Positions 18,424 through 27,579 of a stretch of 42,485 bases of DNA are shown here, piece after piece (positions within the stretch are counted from its first letter, which is position 1; every line of letters begins with the position of its first letter). Under the pieces are notes generated by a model. The model saw only the letters and a list, made by a program, of their open reading frames with translations. It made no database searches and was not told the origin of the DNA. Both the position numbers and the translations under genes were made by a program. The DNA is taken from the NCBI RefSeq assembly GCF_900078685.2, contig NZ_LT546166.1, positions 1 to 42,485 on the forward strand. The letters are read 5' to 3'. Source of the stretch: Mycolicibacter icosiumassiliensis (GTDB taxonomy: Bacteria > Actinomycetota > Actinomycetes > Mycobacteriales > Mycobacteriaceae).

Positions 18424-21400
18424 GAACCTCCTGGTGGCGACGGGTCGCCGGATGATTGAGCCGCGACCGTTCCGCGGCGAGAGCCAGTGTCCCCATTGTG
18501 CACAAGCCGCAGCCGAGGCGCCGGGTGACCGTCGGGTGAGGCCGGCGGACGGTCCGGTTGGCGCGGCCCGGGAACGATGAACTCCTTGGGCTTGGCCGTG
18601 TCGTCTTGCGTCCCCGACAGCAGTCGGGGTACCACAGCCGCGCCGACGGTGGCCACCGTCGCCGTACCCAGTGCCTGGGCCCAGCCCAGCGGCCCGATCG
18701 GGGTGCAGCCCAGCAGCTGGCTGATGCCGGGGATGGTGATCAACGTCCCCATCACGCCCAGCGAGCCGACAGCGGTCGCCACCACCAGCGGATCACGCGA
18801 GTCCAGCAGGGTCTGTCCCAGCTGCGTGGCGACCAGCGATACCAACGCCACCGTCGAGGCCCGCTGCTGACGCCCGGTGACCGAAGCCAGCCCCCAGGCG
18901 CCCACGGCGGCCGAGGCCGTCGTCACGCCGCGCACGGCCACCGTGCGCCACAGTGCGCGCTCGTCGGGACCATGCCCGCCGGCGGCGGCCTGCTCGTTGA
19001 GCGAACTGACCGCCAGCGCGGTGGCCGGCAGCGCGTCGGTCAACATGTTGACCAGTAGCAGCTGACGTGCGTTCAGCGGCGAGCGGCCGGTCAGCGCGCT
19101 ACCGATGATCGCGAACGCCACCTCGCCGGCATTGCCGCCCAGCAGTACCGCCACCGCGGCCTGTACCCGCTGCCACAGCTCGCGGCCTTCGTCCAGCGCA
19201 TCCAGCAGGGTGTCGATCCGCTCGTCGAGCAGCACCACGTCGGCGGCGGTGCTGGCCGCTTCGCTGCCGTGCGCGACCACCGCGATCCCGACGGTGGCGG
19301 CCCGGATCGCCGCGGCGTCGTTGGCTCCGTCGCCGACCATCGCCGACACCTTGCCGGTGCGTTCCAGAGTCTGGACGATCTGCACCTTGTTCTCCGGAGA
19401 CATCCGGGCGAACACCACGCGCTCGGCTACCGCAAGCTCCTGGCCCTTGCGGGACAACGCATCCCACTGCGCGCCGCTGATCACCTGATCGCTGTCGACC
19501 TCCAGTCCCAGCTCCCGGGCGATCGCGGTGGCGGTCAGCGGGTGGTCGCCGGTGATGAGCCGCACCGGGATCTGGCGGCGCTTGAGGTCGGCGAGCAGTT
19601 CGGCGGCCTCGTCGCGCGGGGTGTCGGACAACCCGAGCAGGCCGACGAATGTCAGTCCCTCGCGGCAGTACTCGGCGATCTCGTCGGGTTCGGGGTCCTC
19701 GCCCAGCGCTGCGCATTGTGCGGGGGTCAGTTCCCGGTGGGCCACCGCGATCACCCGTAGGCCGTCGGCGGCCAGGGCGGCCACCGACTTCTTGATGGCC
19801 GGGCCGGCCCCGGTGCACGCCAGTACCACTTCCGGGGCGCCCTTGAGGGTCAGTTCGGTTCCCCGGATCGAGGCCGAGAACGGACGCCCCGAGCGGAAGG
19901 GCAGATGCGCCGCGGGCCCAGGCGGTGCCGCCGCGCCGCGGGCGTCGGCACCCTCCACGATGGCGGTGTCGGTGGCATGCACCTGGCGGACCCCGTTGGA
20001 CACCGGCGCCGCGCTCGCCGCGAAGCGCAGCACGTCGTGCTCGGCGAAACCGGCCGCCGGGTGCACCTGCGACACCCGCAGCCGGTTCTTGCTCAGGGTG
20101 CCGGTCTTGTCGAAGCAGACCACGTCGACGCGGCCGAGGGCCTCCACCGAACGCGGCACCCGCACCAGCACACCGGCCTTGCTCAACCGCCGCGCCGAAG
20201 ACTGCTGCGCCAGGGTTGCCACCAGCGGCAGCCCCTCGGGGATGGCCGCGACGCTGACCGCGATCCCGCTGGCCACCGCCTGACGCAACCCGATCCGGCG
20301 GGCCATGCCCAGGCCGGTCACCAGCGCACCGCCGGCCAGGCTGATCCGCCAGGCCTTGCTGGTGAGCAGGCTCAGCTGGTGCTGCAACCCGATCGCGGAC
20401 TGATCGCCGGCCACCAGTTCGGCCGCCCGACGCCCGTGGGTATCGCCGCCGGTCGCGGTCACCAGCGCCACCGCGGTTCCGGTCACCACGGTGGTCCCGG
20501 CGTAGACCATGCATTCCCGGTCCGCCAGATCGGCGCCCGGAGTGGCCTCAACCTGCTTGACCACCGTCAGCGACTCGCCGGTCAGCGACGACTCGTCGAC
20601 CTCCAGATCGACCGCCTCGATCAACCGTCCGTCAGCGGGCACCACCTCATGGCCATGCACTTCGATCACATCGCCCGGAAGCAGTTCCTCGGCCGGGATC
20701 TCGCAGTGACTGCCATCGGGCAGGACCTTGCGCGCCGGGGGAATCTGTTCGTTCAACAGCACACTGAGCCGGCGCTCGGCGATGAGCCGCTGTGCGGCGG
20801 CCAGCATCGCGTTGCCGCCCAACACCGAACCGACCAGCATGGCGTCGACGGGTGAACCCAGTACCGCGCTGGCCGCGGCTCCCAGCGCCAGTACCGGCGT
20901 GATCGGGTCGGACAGTTCGCTGCGCACAGCCTGGGCGAACTGTCGAAGCATTCTCGGCGGCGCGGTTGCCTGCGCCCCGCGGCGAGCCAGATCCACCGCC
21001 GCCAGCGCGGCTGCCGCGGCCGGCGCATGGTGGGTCTTAGTCGGCTCCTCCAGCTCCGGCGGGGGTAACACCGTCCGTACCTGGTCGATCGACATCGCGT
21101 GCCATTCGTGTACGGCCGCCGGCCGCGGCACTGCGGCATCCACCGCACGGCGGGCCAGCCAGTACCCCGACAGTGCGCCGGCCGCCGCACCAGTGGTCAC
21201 CGGCCCCGGCCCGCTGCCGCGTACCCCGGGCAGCATCAGCAGCGAGCCCAATGCGGTAGCGCCGGTGGCGATTTCGACGCCACGATGGCTGGCGGAGCGG
21301 GCGGCGGGCAAGGCGTGCAGCACCCGCCACGCCGCGGCCAGGTCGGTCAGCAATACATCGGCGCACCAGGGTGGGACGCCCTGGGCCGGCAGCACGCCCA

Positions 21401-22748
21401 ACGCCACGTCGGCCGCCGCCAGAGCCTCGACGGCAACCGCGGACAGCACCGCGACGTCGTGGCCTTCAGCCTGGTAGGCGGTTACCGCGGCGGCTAGCGC
21501 CTGGTCTACCGATGCGCCATCGAGGGGCCGGATCTCGTCGAAGACCGGCCGCAGCTCCCCGAGCGCTTCGGCCTCCACCGAGACCACCTCGACGTCGGCG
21601 CGGCGCGCCTCGGTCACCACCGCGGAGGCCAGCGGCAGCAGCGCGGGCTGGAACGAGGCCTGCACACCGGAACGCGGACCAATGCGATGCCATCCCGGTT
21701 TGAGGTCGGCGTCGGTCAGTCGGGCCAGGGCCTGCGCCCAGACGGCGCGCAGTTCGTCGTCGTCGGCGCCGCGCACCTGCATCACCCGCAAGGTGTCCCC
21801 GCACAGCACGCGGGGATCGATGACCACGGTGTCGACCCGATCGAGTTCACGCAGGCTGCCCGGCCGCAGCACCACCGTGCCGTGCTGATTGGCCAGACCG
21901 CGGCCCAGGGTGGCGGCAAACGACTCGCGTGCGGTGCGGGTGGCCTTCGGCGCGGTCACCGCGGCGGCGGTCCCGGCCAGATCCGGACTGCGGGTCGCGG
22001 CGCCGACCACCCCGGCGCCCAGGACTTGCGCCCAGGCGCTGCGGGTCAGGTGGCGCTCCACCGGACCCGGGGGCCGCGGCGCCGCCACGAGCCGGAGCTC
22101 GCCCAGCACGCCGAGCATCCGCCGGTGACCGTCCCGGAGCGGCCGGCGCAGTCGAGGCTGGTAGTCGACGACGACCACGCCGGCTTCCAGGCCGAGTGGC
22201 AGGCCCGGCAGCTGCAGCAACCGGCCCACCGTCGCCGCGCCCAAGCCGGCGATGTTGGCGCCGACCGTCAAGGCGCGCAGCGTCTCGGTCATCCCATCAC
22301 CGGGCAGGCTCACCGGCGCATGACCACGGGATCGATCCGCGCGGTACTGGCTCTCGGTGTCCGACACCACCTGGCACAGCTCGCGCACCGATACGACGTC
22401 ACTGCCGGCGGTCGGGTCGAGCCCGACCACCAGCCGCGACAACGGGTGGTTCAAGCGGACCGAGACCACCCCGGGAAGTGCGCGGGCGGCACCCAACACG
22501 GCGGTCGCCAGTTCGTCGCCGGCGGGGTCGTCGAGCCCACGGATCTCGACCCAGGCCCGGCCCTCGCCGCGGAAGCACCGGCGGGACAGCACCGGCCCCC
22601 CGTCGCCGTTGGGCAGGACAGCTGCGGCTACCCCGGCAGCGGTCTGGACTGAGGCATCGATCAGCGCTGAGGTCAGTTGGACACCGAAATTCGCTGCGCG
22701 CAGCGGCCATGAGCGGCGGACGGCTCCCAACGGTGAGTCTAAATTCAC
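18420..22748 (-). CDS. ctpH: CtpH, large P-type cation-transport ATPase
   Basis: A 1442-residue P-type ATPase of the plasma membrane, similar to Rv0425c (about 1540 residues). The long N-terminal extension (about 600 residues) carries an HMA-like region near residues 60-130 and a second degenerate haloacid-dehalogenase-like stretch. The catalytic half has TGES at about 722 (actuator), the phosphorylation motif DKTGTL at about 877, KGAPE (nucleotide domain) and MVGDGANDAAA at about 1137, then C-terminal membrane segments. The ion is not known with certainty; P2-type Ca2+/Mn2+ pumps are the closest class by C-terminal architecture. GTG start, 10 bases after the Rv0426c-like stop. Confidence 0.93.
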   Translation of the reverse strand: MNLDSPLGAVRRSWPLRAANFGVQLTSALIDASVQTAAGVAAAVLPNGDGGPVLSRRCFRGEGRAWVEIRGLDDPAGDELATAVLGAARALPGVVSVRLNHPLSRLVVGLDPTAGSDVVSVRELCQVVSDTESQYRADRSRGHAPVSLPGDGMTETLRALTVGANIAGLGAATVGRLLQLPGLPLGLEAGVVVVDYQPRLRRPLRDGHRRMLGVLGELRLVAAPRPPGPVERHLTRSAWAQVLGAGVVGAATRSPDLAGTAAAVTAPKATRTARESFAATLGRGLANQHGTVVLRPGSLRELDRVDTVVIDPRVLCGDTLRVMQVRGADDDELRAVWAQALARLTDADLKPGWHRIGPRSGVQASFQPALLPLASAVVTEARRADVEVVSVEAEALGELRPVFDEIRPLDGASVDQALAAAVTAYQAEGHDVAVLSAVAVEALAAADVALGVLPAQGVPPWCADVLLTDLAAAWRVLHALPAARSASHRGVEIATGATALGSLLMLPGVRGSGPGPVTTGAAAGALSGYWLARRAVDAAVPRPAAVHEWHAMSIDQVRTVLPPPELEEPTKTHHAPAAAAALAAVDLARRGAQATAPPRMLRQFAQAVRSELSDPITPVLALGAAASAVLGSPVDAMLVGSVLGGNAMLAAAQRLIAERRLSVLLNEQIPPARKVLPDGSHCEIPAEELLPGDVIEVHGHEVVPADGRLIEAVDLEVDESSLTGESLTVVKQVEATPGADLADRECMVYAGTTVVTGTAVALVTATGGDTHGRRAAELVAGDQSAIGLQHQLSLLTSKAWRISLAGGALVTGLGMARRIGLRQAVASGIAVSVAAIPEGLPLVATLAQQSSARRLSKAGVLVRVPRSVEALGRVDVVCFDKTGTLSKNRLRVSQVHPAAGFAEHDVLRFAASAAPVSNGVRQVHATDTAIVEGADARGAAAPPGPAAHLPFRSGRPFSASIRGTELTLKGAPEVVLACTGAGPAIKKSVAALAADGLRVIAVAHRELTPAQCAALGEDPEPDEIAEYCREGLTFVGLLGLSDTPRDEAAELLADLKRRQIPVRLITGDHPLTATAIARELGLEVDSDQVISGAQWDALSRKGQELAVAERVVFARMSPENKVQIVQTLERTGKVSAMVGDGANDAAAIRAATVGIAVVAHGSEAASTAADVVLLDERIDTLLDALDEGRELWQRVQAAVAVLLGGNAGEVAFAIIGSALTGRSPLNARQLLLVNMLTDALPATALAVSSLNEQAAAGGHGPDERALWRTVAVRGVTTASAAVGAWGLASVTGRQQRASTVALVSLVATQLGQTLLDSRDPLVVATAVGSLGVMGTLITIPGISQLLGCTPIGPLGWAQALGTATVATVGAAVVPRLLSGTQDDTAKPKEFIVPGPRQPDRPPASPDGHPAPRLRLVHNGDTGSRRGTVAAQSSGDPSPPGGS

Positions 22749-22758
22749 TCGTACCCGA

Positions 22759-23250
22759 TTAGTGGCGGGTGCGGGTGCTGCTGGCGCTGCTGCGTGATTG
22801 CCGTGCCGCTGTCTTCTTCGGCTGCGGGCTACGCCGCGATGACGTGGCGGAAGTGGCTGAGCTTGCCGGTTTCACCGGCTTCGTCGCCTTCGCCGACGGC
22901 GCTGCCTTGAGCGGCCGCGCGGGCGCAGCTGGGGCCTTGACCGGCGCCTTGCTGTCATCGGATCGGTTGGTCAGTTGCTTGAGCACCAGGGCGGTGCCGC
23001 CCACCGCGACCAGTACCGGCCACTCGACCAGCCCGGTCACGCCGAGGGCGCCCAGGGTCAGCGCGGCCGCGGGGGCCGAGTGGCTGCCGGTGCGCAGTCC
23101 GCGCTGCACGCCGCCCGCCGCACCCTTGACGCCGCCGATTACCCCGTTGACTGCGGCCCCGCCGATCGCTCCGGCCGCCTCAGTGGTCATGGTGACCGCG
23201 CGGTTCGCCGCTCCGGCCACCTTTCTTACCGTCCCTGCGACGGCGTTCAT
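22759..23250 (-). CDS. Membrane-associated protein, Lys/Ala/Pro-rich tail (Rv0426c-like)
   Basis: A 163-residue protein. The N-terminal half is Gly/Ala-rich and amphipathic (AGAIGGAAVNGVIGGVKGAAGG), a central hydrophobic segment follows (LTLGALGVTGLVEWPVLVAV), and the C-terminal third is a basic, low-complexity tail of Lys, Pro, Ala, Ser and Arg typical of DNA- or polyanion-binding tails. It occupies the Rv0426c position as first gene of the ctpH unit. GGGCAGGG precedes the ATG, and a TAAGAT at 23295-23300 (minus strand) could be its -10. Confidence 0.8.
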   Translation of the reverse strand: MNAVAGTVRKVAGAANRAVTMTTEAAGAIGGAAVNGVIGGVKGAAGGVQRGLRTGSHSAPAAALTLGALGVTGLVEWPVLVAVGGTALVLKQLTNRSDDSKAPVKAPAAPARPLKAAPSAKATKPVKPASSATSATSSRRSPQPKKTAARQSRSSASSTRTRH

Positions 23251-23356
23251 GGGAATTCCCTGCCCTTCAAATGAGCAAATTGGATAATCCGCCTATCTTA
23301 TGCGCGATTTCGCGATCGGTCCGGGATCCACACCGAATTCATAGAACTGCGGGTAG

Positions 23357-24169
23357 TCAGTCCCGCTGGATCTCAACCAGCACCGGGGCGTGGTCACTCG
23401 GCGACTTGCCTTTGCGTTCCTCGCGGACGATCTCGGCGTGGGCGACGCGAGTCGCCAGCGCGGGGGAGCCCAGGATGAAATCGATGCGCATGCCCTGCTT
23501 CTTCGGGAACCGCAGCTGGGTGTAGTCCCAGTAGGTGTAGACGCCGGGGCCGGGCGTGAAGGGCCGCACCACATCGAGGAACTGCGCGTCGGCCATTGCC
23601 TGGAAGGCCAACCGCTCCGGTTGCGAGACGTGCGTCGCGCCCTCGAAGAACTCCATGCTCCATACGTCGTCGTCCTGCGGAGCGATGTTCCAGTCACCCA
23701 CCAGCGCGATCGGCGCCGACGGATCCTCGCGCAACCAGCCTTCGGCGGTATCGCGCAGGGCCGCAAGCCAATCCAGCTTATAGGTGTAGTGCGGGTCGTT
23801 CAGGGCGCGTCCGTTGGGCACGTAGAGGCTCCAGACCCGCACCCCGCCGCAGGTGGCACCAAGCGCGCGCGCTTCCACGGCGGGATCGGCGTCGGCCTTG
23901 GCCCACGCCGGTTGGCCGGGAAACCCGACCTCGACGTCGTCCAGGCCGACCCGTGACGCGATCGCCACCCCGTTCCACTGGTTGAACCCGACATGAGCGA
24001 CCTCGTAGCCCAATTCATGAAACGGCAGCGCCGGAAACTGGGCGTCGGTGCACTTGGTCTCCTGCATGGCCAGCACGTCGACGTCGGCGCGGGCCAGCCA
24101 GTCGGTCACCCGGTCCACCCGAGTGCGGATGGAGTTGACGTTCCAGGTGGCCAGTCGAAGTGCAGTCAC
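23357..24169 (-). CDS. xthA: Exodeoxyribonuclease III
   Basis: A 270-residue AP endonuclease/3'-5' exonuclease for base-excision repair, EEP fold. Motifs in order: ATWNVNSIRTR, MQETKCTD (catalytic Glu), WSLYVPNGR (Tyr), LVGDWNIAPQDDDV (Asp/Asn), RIDFILGSP and the terminal SDHAPVLVE (catalytic Asp-His). The GTG start lies nine bases after the GNAT-gene stop, so it is probably cotranscribed with def and the GNAT gene. Confidence 0.95.
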   Translation of the reverse strand: MTALRLATWNVNSIRTRVDRVTDWLARADVDVLAMQETKCTDAQFPALPFHELGYEVAHVGFNQWNGVAIASRVGLDDVEVGFPGQPAWAKADADPAVEARALGATCGGVRVWSLYVPNGRALNDPHYTYKLDWLAALRDTAEGWLREDPSAPIALVGDWNIAPQDDDVWSMEFFEGATHVSQPERLAFQAMADAQFLDVVRPFTPGPGVYTYWDYTQLRFPKKQGMRIDFILGSPALATRVAHAEIVREERKGKSPSDHAPVLVEIQRD

Positions 24170-24178
24170 GCAGCCACC

Positions 24179-25072
24179 CTAGACAAGCCGAGCGTCGACG
24201 TAGCGGGTCCGGTGCTGGCCCGCGAACCCGATCGCTTCGAAGAACTCGAACGCCCGGGTATCGGCGCTGGGCACCTGCGCATAACCGCGAGTGGCGCCGC
24301 GATCGGCCCCCCAGGCCTGCAACGCGGCGCAGATCACCCGCCCGTAGCCCTGCCGACGCCAGTCCGTCGCCACTCGCACCGCCGTCAGCCCCAGCCAGCG
24401 GGTTCCGTCCTGGCCCTCGGTGACCGCAGCACGCCCGACCGCCACCCCGGGGATCGAGGCGAAGATCACCTCACCGCCGACCACCGCGGTCAGTACGTCC
24501 ACCGGCATGTCCGCCGGCCAGTCAAGATTGGGCCTGTCGGTCAACGTCACATGCTTGAGCGTTGACTCGGCAGTCAGCTCGCGTACCAGGGTGCGGGTCT
24601 GGTGCCGGGTCGGGATGTCCTCCGGCAGCCGCAAGAGTCGCTCCGGGACTGCCAGCGTCGGTGACAGACCGTGCTGCGTGTACCAGTCGACGATCGCCGG
24701 GATGGTGTTCGCATGGGCAAACATGTCGAGGGGCACAGCGGAATTGGCGGCGAGGTCGGCGCCGGGACCCGCCCGCAGCAACCAGCCGTCCAGCCACTCA
24801 TGCGCACTGCCGGGCCAGGCCAGCGCCGCGGCATGTTCCACCGAGCGGATCGCGGAGTTCTTCACCGGCCGGTCGGTCAGCCGGCGCACGTACAGCACAT
24901 CGGCATGCCGGCATTCGTGGGTCACCCCGTCGGCCGAGCGGACCCGCACCAGCGGACCGATCGCCACCAGCTGCCCGATCACATCGCCCATCGGCGGCTC
25001 GGACCCCGGGGCACGCAGGTAGCGCAGACTCACCCGAACGCCGATCTCAGGGAGTTCGGGTGGTGGCGACAT
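24179..25072 (-). CDS. GNAT-family N-acetyltransferase (Rv0428c-like)
   Basis: A 297-residue protein. Residues about 1-65 form a small beta-rich domain (GVRVSLRYLR ... LVRVRSADG). The C-terminal half is a GNAT fold with the acetyl-CoA loop VATDWRRQGYGR (R/Q-x-x-G-x-G/A type) and GATRGYAQVPSADTRAFEFFEAIGF. Position and length agree with Rv0428c. The acceptor is unknown. The stop lies nine bases before the xthA start, and the gene follows def closely, so def-GNAT-xthA reads as one operon. Confidence 0.88.
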   Translation of the reverse strand: MSPPPELPEIGVRVSLRYLRAPGSEPPMGDVIGQLVAIGPLVRVRSADGVTHECRHADVLYVRRLTDRPVKNSAIRSVEHAAALAWPGSAHEWLDGWLLRAGPGADLAANSAVPLDMFAHANTIPAIVDWYTQHGLSPTLAVPERLLRLPEDIPTRHQTRTLVRELTAESTLKHVTLTDRPNLDWPADMPVDVLTAVVGGEVIFASIPGVAVGRAAVTEGQDGTRWLGLTAVRVATDWRRQGYGRVICAALQAWGADRGATRGYAQVPSADTRAFEFFEAIGFAGQHRTRYVDARLV

Positions 25073-25081
25073 ACGGGCTCG

Positions 25082-25675
25082 TCAGTGGCCGAACGGATCG
25101 GGCACGTCACCCGGCATCCAGGACAGGCCGGGCACACCCCAGCCGTTGGACTTCACCGTCCGTTTCGCGGCGCGGGCGTTCCGGCCCACCAACATGTCCA
25201 GGTAGAGCAACCCGTCGAGGTGGCCGGTCTCGTGCTGCAGCATCCGGGCGAACAACCCGGTGCCCTCCAGTGTGACCGGGTTGCCGTCGGCGTCCAATCC
25301 GGTGACCCGCGCCCACTGCGCCCGGCCGGTCGGAAACGATTCGCCAGGGACCGACAGACAACCTTCGTCGTCGTCATCGGGGTCGGGCATGGTTTCGGGC
25401 CGTTCGGAGGTCTCCAGCACCGGGTTGACCACCACGCCGCGGCGCCGCGTGGTGGAGCGGCGGTCGTCGGCGCAGTCGTAGACGAAGACCCGCAACCCCA
25501 CGCCGATTTGATTGGCGGCCAAGCCGACGCCGTTGGCGGCGTCCATGGTCTCGTACATCGTCGTGATGAGCTCACCGAGGTCAGCCGGCAACGAGCCGTC
25601 ATCGGCGACGGGCACCGGGCTGGTCGGAGTGTGCAGGACGGGATCGCCCACAATGCGGATGGGTAGGACGGCCAT
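25082..25675 (-). CDS. def: Peptide deformylase
   Basis: Removes the N-formyl group from nascent proteins using a ferrous or zinc ion. A 197-residue protein with all three motifs: GVGLAANQ (GxGxAAxQ), EGCLSVPG (EGCLS, metal Cys) and QHETGHLDG (HExxH with the catalytic Glu). It starts [15 protein letters not shown]. First gene of the def-GNAT-xthA group. Three 56-bp repeats lie just upstream of its start and may carry or disturb its promoter. Confidence 0.96.
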   Translation of the reverse strand: MAVLPIRIVGDPVLHTPTSPVPVADDGSLPADLGELITTMYETMDAANGVGLAANQIGVGLRVFVYDCADDRRSTTRRRGVVVNPVLETSERPETMPDPDDDDEGCLSVPGESFPTGRAQWARVTGLDADGNPVTLEGTGLFARMLQHETGHLDGLLYLDMLVGRNARAAKRTVKSNGWGVPGLSWMPGDVPDPFGH

Positions 25676-25690
25676 GACCGCAAATCTTAG

Positions 25691-25858
25691 GTGGGCGGTT
25701 TAGCGAGGTTCGACGGAGGAGAGGCGAAGCTGGAGCCGCCGGGTTGGTGGGCGGTTTAGCGAGGTTCGACGGAGGAGAGGCGAAGCTGGAACCGCCGGGT
25801 TGGTGGGCGGTTTAGCGAGGTTCGACGGAGGAGAGGCGAAGCTGGAACCGCCGGGTTG
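25691..25858. repeat. Three tandem 56-bp repeats (VNTR-like) with internal dyad
   Basis: Units begin GTGGGCGGTTTAGCGAGG at 25691, 25747 and 25803, each exactly 56 bases. They are identical except for one base (GGAGCC in unit 1, GGAACC in units 2 and 3). A fourth unit starts at 25859 but diverges within a few bases. Within each unit GGCGGTT-TAGC near the start can pair with GCTG-GAACCGCC near the end, so every unit can form a hairpin. The array sits between the divergent starts of def and the DUF3263 gene. Confidence 0.93.
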
Positions 25859-25901
25859 GTGGCCGGTGGGTCTCAAGTACAGCGGCCACGGCGACGCGCG
25901 G

Positions 25902-25930
25902 GGCAGGCTCCCGGTTCAACACAGCCTGCC
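25902..25930. promoter_or_regulatory. Hairpin between repeat array and the DUF3263 gene
   Basis: GGCAGGCT (25902-25909) and AGCCTGCC (25923-25930) are perfectly complementary with a 13-base loop. As both flanking genes point away, this is not an obvious terminator; an operator or leader structure is possible. The remaining bases up to 26017 include an AT-rich stretch (TTGAATATTC) that may be the promoter. Confidence 0.35.
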
Positions 25931-26017
25931 GTGATTGAATATTCGCTCAGAACACTCCGCCGAAAACAACCGAACGTTTGCAGCGAGAGAACTTTCCGGA
26001 AGGGTCCAGGAAACGAT

Positions 26018-26326
26018 ATGGACGGCGCCATGGCGCAGGCGAATCGCTCAGGGGACGATTCGGAACCCACCGACGGTCTGAGCCGTCGCGAACACGACAT
26101 CCTGTCCTTCGAACGGGACTGGTGGAAGTACGCCGGCGCCAAGGAAGAGGCCATCAAGGAGCGCTTTGCGCTGTCGGCGACCCGGTACTACCAGGTCCTC
26201 AACGCCCTTGTCGACCGGCCAGAGGCCTTGGCTGCCGACCCGATGCTGGTCAAACGGCTGCGCAGGCTGCGGTCCAGTCGTCAGAAAGCGCGTGCCGCGC
26301 GCCGTCTCGGTTTCGACATCACCTGA
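26018..26326 (+). CDS. DUF3263 protein, putative DNA-binding (Rv0430-like)
   Basis: A 102-residue protein, MDGAMAQANRSG..., with the DUF3263 core LSRREHDILSFERDWWKYAG followed by KEEAIKERFALSATRYYQVL and an Arg/Lys-rich end (RLRRLRSSRQKARAARR). The helix pattern and basic tail suggest a helix-turn-helix DNA-binding protein. Length and place equal Rv0430. The frame is open further upstream into the repeat region, but the ATG with AGGAAA before it and the family length decide this start. It lies upstream of virR in the same direction. Confidence 0.87.
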   Translation: MDGAMAQANRSGDDSEPTDGLSRREHDILSFERDWWKYAGAKEEAIKERFALSATRYYQVLNALVDRPEALAADPMLVKRLRRLRSSRQKARAARRLGFDIT

Positions 26327-26391
26327 TGGCCTGACACCTTGATTCCTGGGCGTTTATAGGTCATGGCCCGCTCCTCGATACAGTGGGCGCA

Positions 26392-26862
26392 ATGAACGAC
26401 CACGTTCCTGACTCCTCTCGACTCCCGCTCCGGGCCATGGTGATGGTGCTGCTGTTCTTGGGCACCATCTTCCTGCTGGTCGGGTTTCAAGCCCTGGGAT
26501 CGTCGAACACCGACGACGATGCCGACCACTCGACGACGGCGAAGCCCGTCGCCACGGCCTCGGCACCGGCCAAACCCGAACGCCCCGCACACAAGTCCGA
26601 CGTGCGGGTCTTCAACATCTCCGAACAGGCGGGGCTGGCCGGGCACACCGCCGACCGGCTGCGCGAAGCAGGCTGGAACGTGACCGAGATCGGGAACCTC
26701 GAACTGCCCGAGGTCACCCAGACCACCGTCTACTTCGGCGCCGCCGAGGGCGAGCAGGACGCGGCCCATTCGGTCGCCCAGGTGCTGGGGGCCGCCGTCG
26801 AGCCGCGCATCCCTGATGTGGCCGAGCAACCACCGGGCGTCATCGTGGTGGTCGCGGGTTAA
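26392..26862 (+). CDS. virR: VirR-like envelope protein with LytR_C domain (Rv0431-like)
   Basis: A 156-residue protein with a single N-terminal membrane anchor (LRAMVMVLLFLGTIFLLVGF), a flexible Ala/Pro/Lys linker, then a LytR C-terminal domain (VRVFNISEQAGLAGHTADRL, REAGWNVTEIGN, TTVYFGAAEGEQDAA). In M. tuberculosis, VirR tunes release of membrane vesicles and envelope integrity, acting with LCP-family ligases. The ATG at 26392 is preferred over GTG 26383. sodC begins nine bases after its stop. Confidence 0.88.
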   Translation: MNDHVPDSSRLPLRAMVMVLLFLGTIFLLVGFQALGSSNTDDDADHSTTAKPVATASAPAKPERPAHKSDVRVFNISEQAGLAGHTADRLREAGWNVTEIGNLELPEVTQTTVYFGAAEGEQDAAHSVAQVLGAAVEPRIPDVAEQPPGVIVVVAG

Positions 26863-26871
26863 GCTCCTCGC

Positions 26872-27579
26872 ATGGTCACAGGTCACCGCAGAGCTCTTAC
26901 CGCCGTCTTCTTCGCCACCCCGGCCATGCTGTTGGCGGCGTGCAGTCCCAACCAGCTGCCTTCCGACACACCCGGCACCACGCCGGCCATCTGGACCGGC
27001 TCGGCGGCGCCGTCGGCCACCGAGTCCGAGTCGGGCGGCTCGGGTGGTTCGGACAATCTGGTCGCGCACCTGACGACCGCCGATGGCGGCCAGGTCGCCA
27101 CCGCGACGTTCGAGTTCAGCAAGGCCGGCGGCAAGGAGTTCGCCACCGTCACCGTGCGGACCACCAGCGGCGGGGTGCTGTCGCCAGGTTTCCACGGCCT
27201 GCACATCCACTCCATCGGTAAGTGCGAAGGCGAGTCGGTGGCCCCCACCGGCGGCGCGCCCGGCGCCTTCCTGTCGGCCGGCGGACACTTCCAGGCTCCC
27301 GGCCACAGCGAGCACCCGCAGAGCGGTGACCTGACCTCCCTGCAGGTGCGCTCCGACGGCAGTGGGCTGTTGGTGACCACCACCGACTCGTTCACCAAGG
27401 CTGAACTGCTGGCCGGCGACGGGACCTCGATCATCATCCACGCCGACGACGACAACTTCGCCAACATCCCGGCGGACCGCTACACCCAGGTCAACGGCAC
27501 ACCCGGCCCGGACCAGACCACGCTGACTACCGGAGATGCCGGAAAGCGGATTGCGTGTGGTGTCATCGGCGCCGGATAG
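26872..27579 (+). CDS. sodC: Cu/Zn superoxide dismutase lipoprotein
   Basis: A periplasmic/cell-wall superoxide dismutase of 235 residues. A signal peptide ends in lipobox LLAAC, followed by a Ser/Thr/Gly-rich linker. The catalytic beta-barrel has copper ligands in [11 protein letters not shown], the bridging-type His in AGGHFQ, the loop [11 protein letters not shown] and the last copper His in IIHADDDNF. The conserved disulfide Cys pair is present (GKC and IACGVIG). It detoxifies external superoxide. Second gene of the virR-sodC run; its end overlaps the following gene's ATG by 44 bases if that ATG is used. Confidence 0.96.
   Translation: MVTGHRRALTAVFFATPAMLLAACSPNQLPSDTPGTTPAIWTGSAAPSATESESGGSGGSDNLVAHLTTADGGQVATATFEFSKAGGKEFATVTVRTTSGGVLSPGFHGLHIHSIGKCEGESVAPTGGAPGAFLSAGGHFQAPGHSEHPQSGDLTSLQVRSDGSGLLVTTTDSFTKAELLAGDGTSIIIHADDDNFANIPADRYTQVNGTPGPDQTTLTTGDAGKRIACGVIGAG

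Noticed and set aside
21687..22652. A 321-codon plus-strand open frame opposite ctpH
   Set aside because: Shadow frame; ctpH is continuous and has all P-type ATPase motifs.
25691..25858. CRISPR array
   Set aside because: Units are contiguous 56-base repeats with no spacers and no cas genes; this is a tandem repeat.
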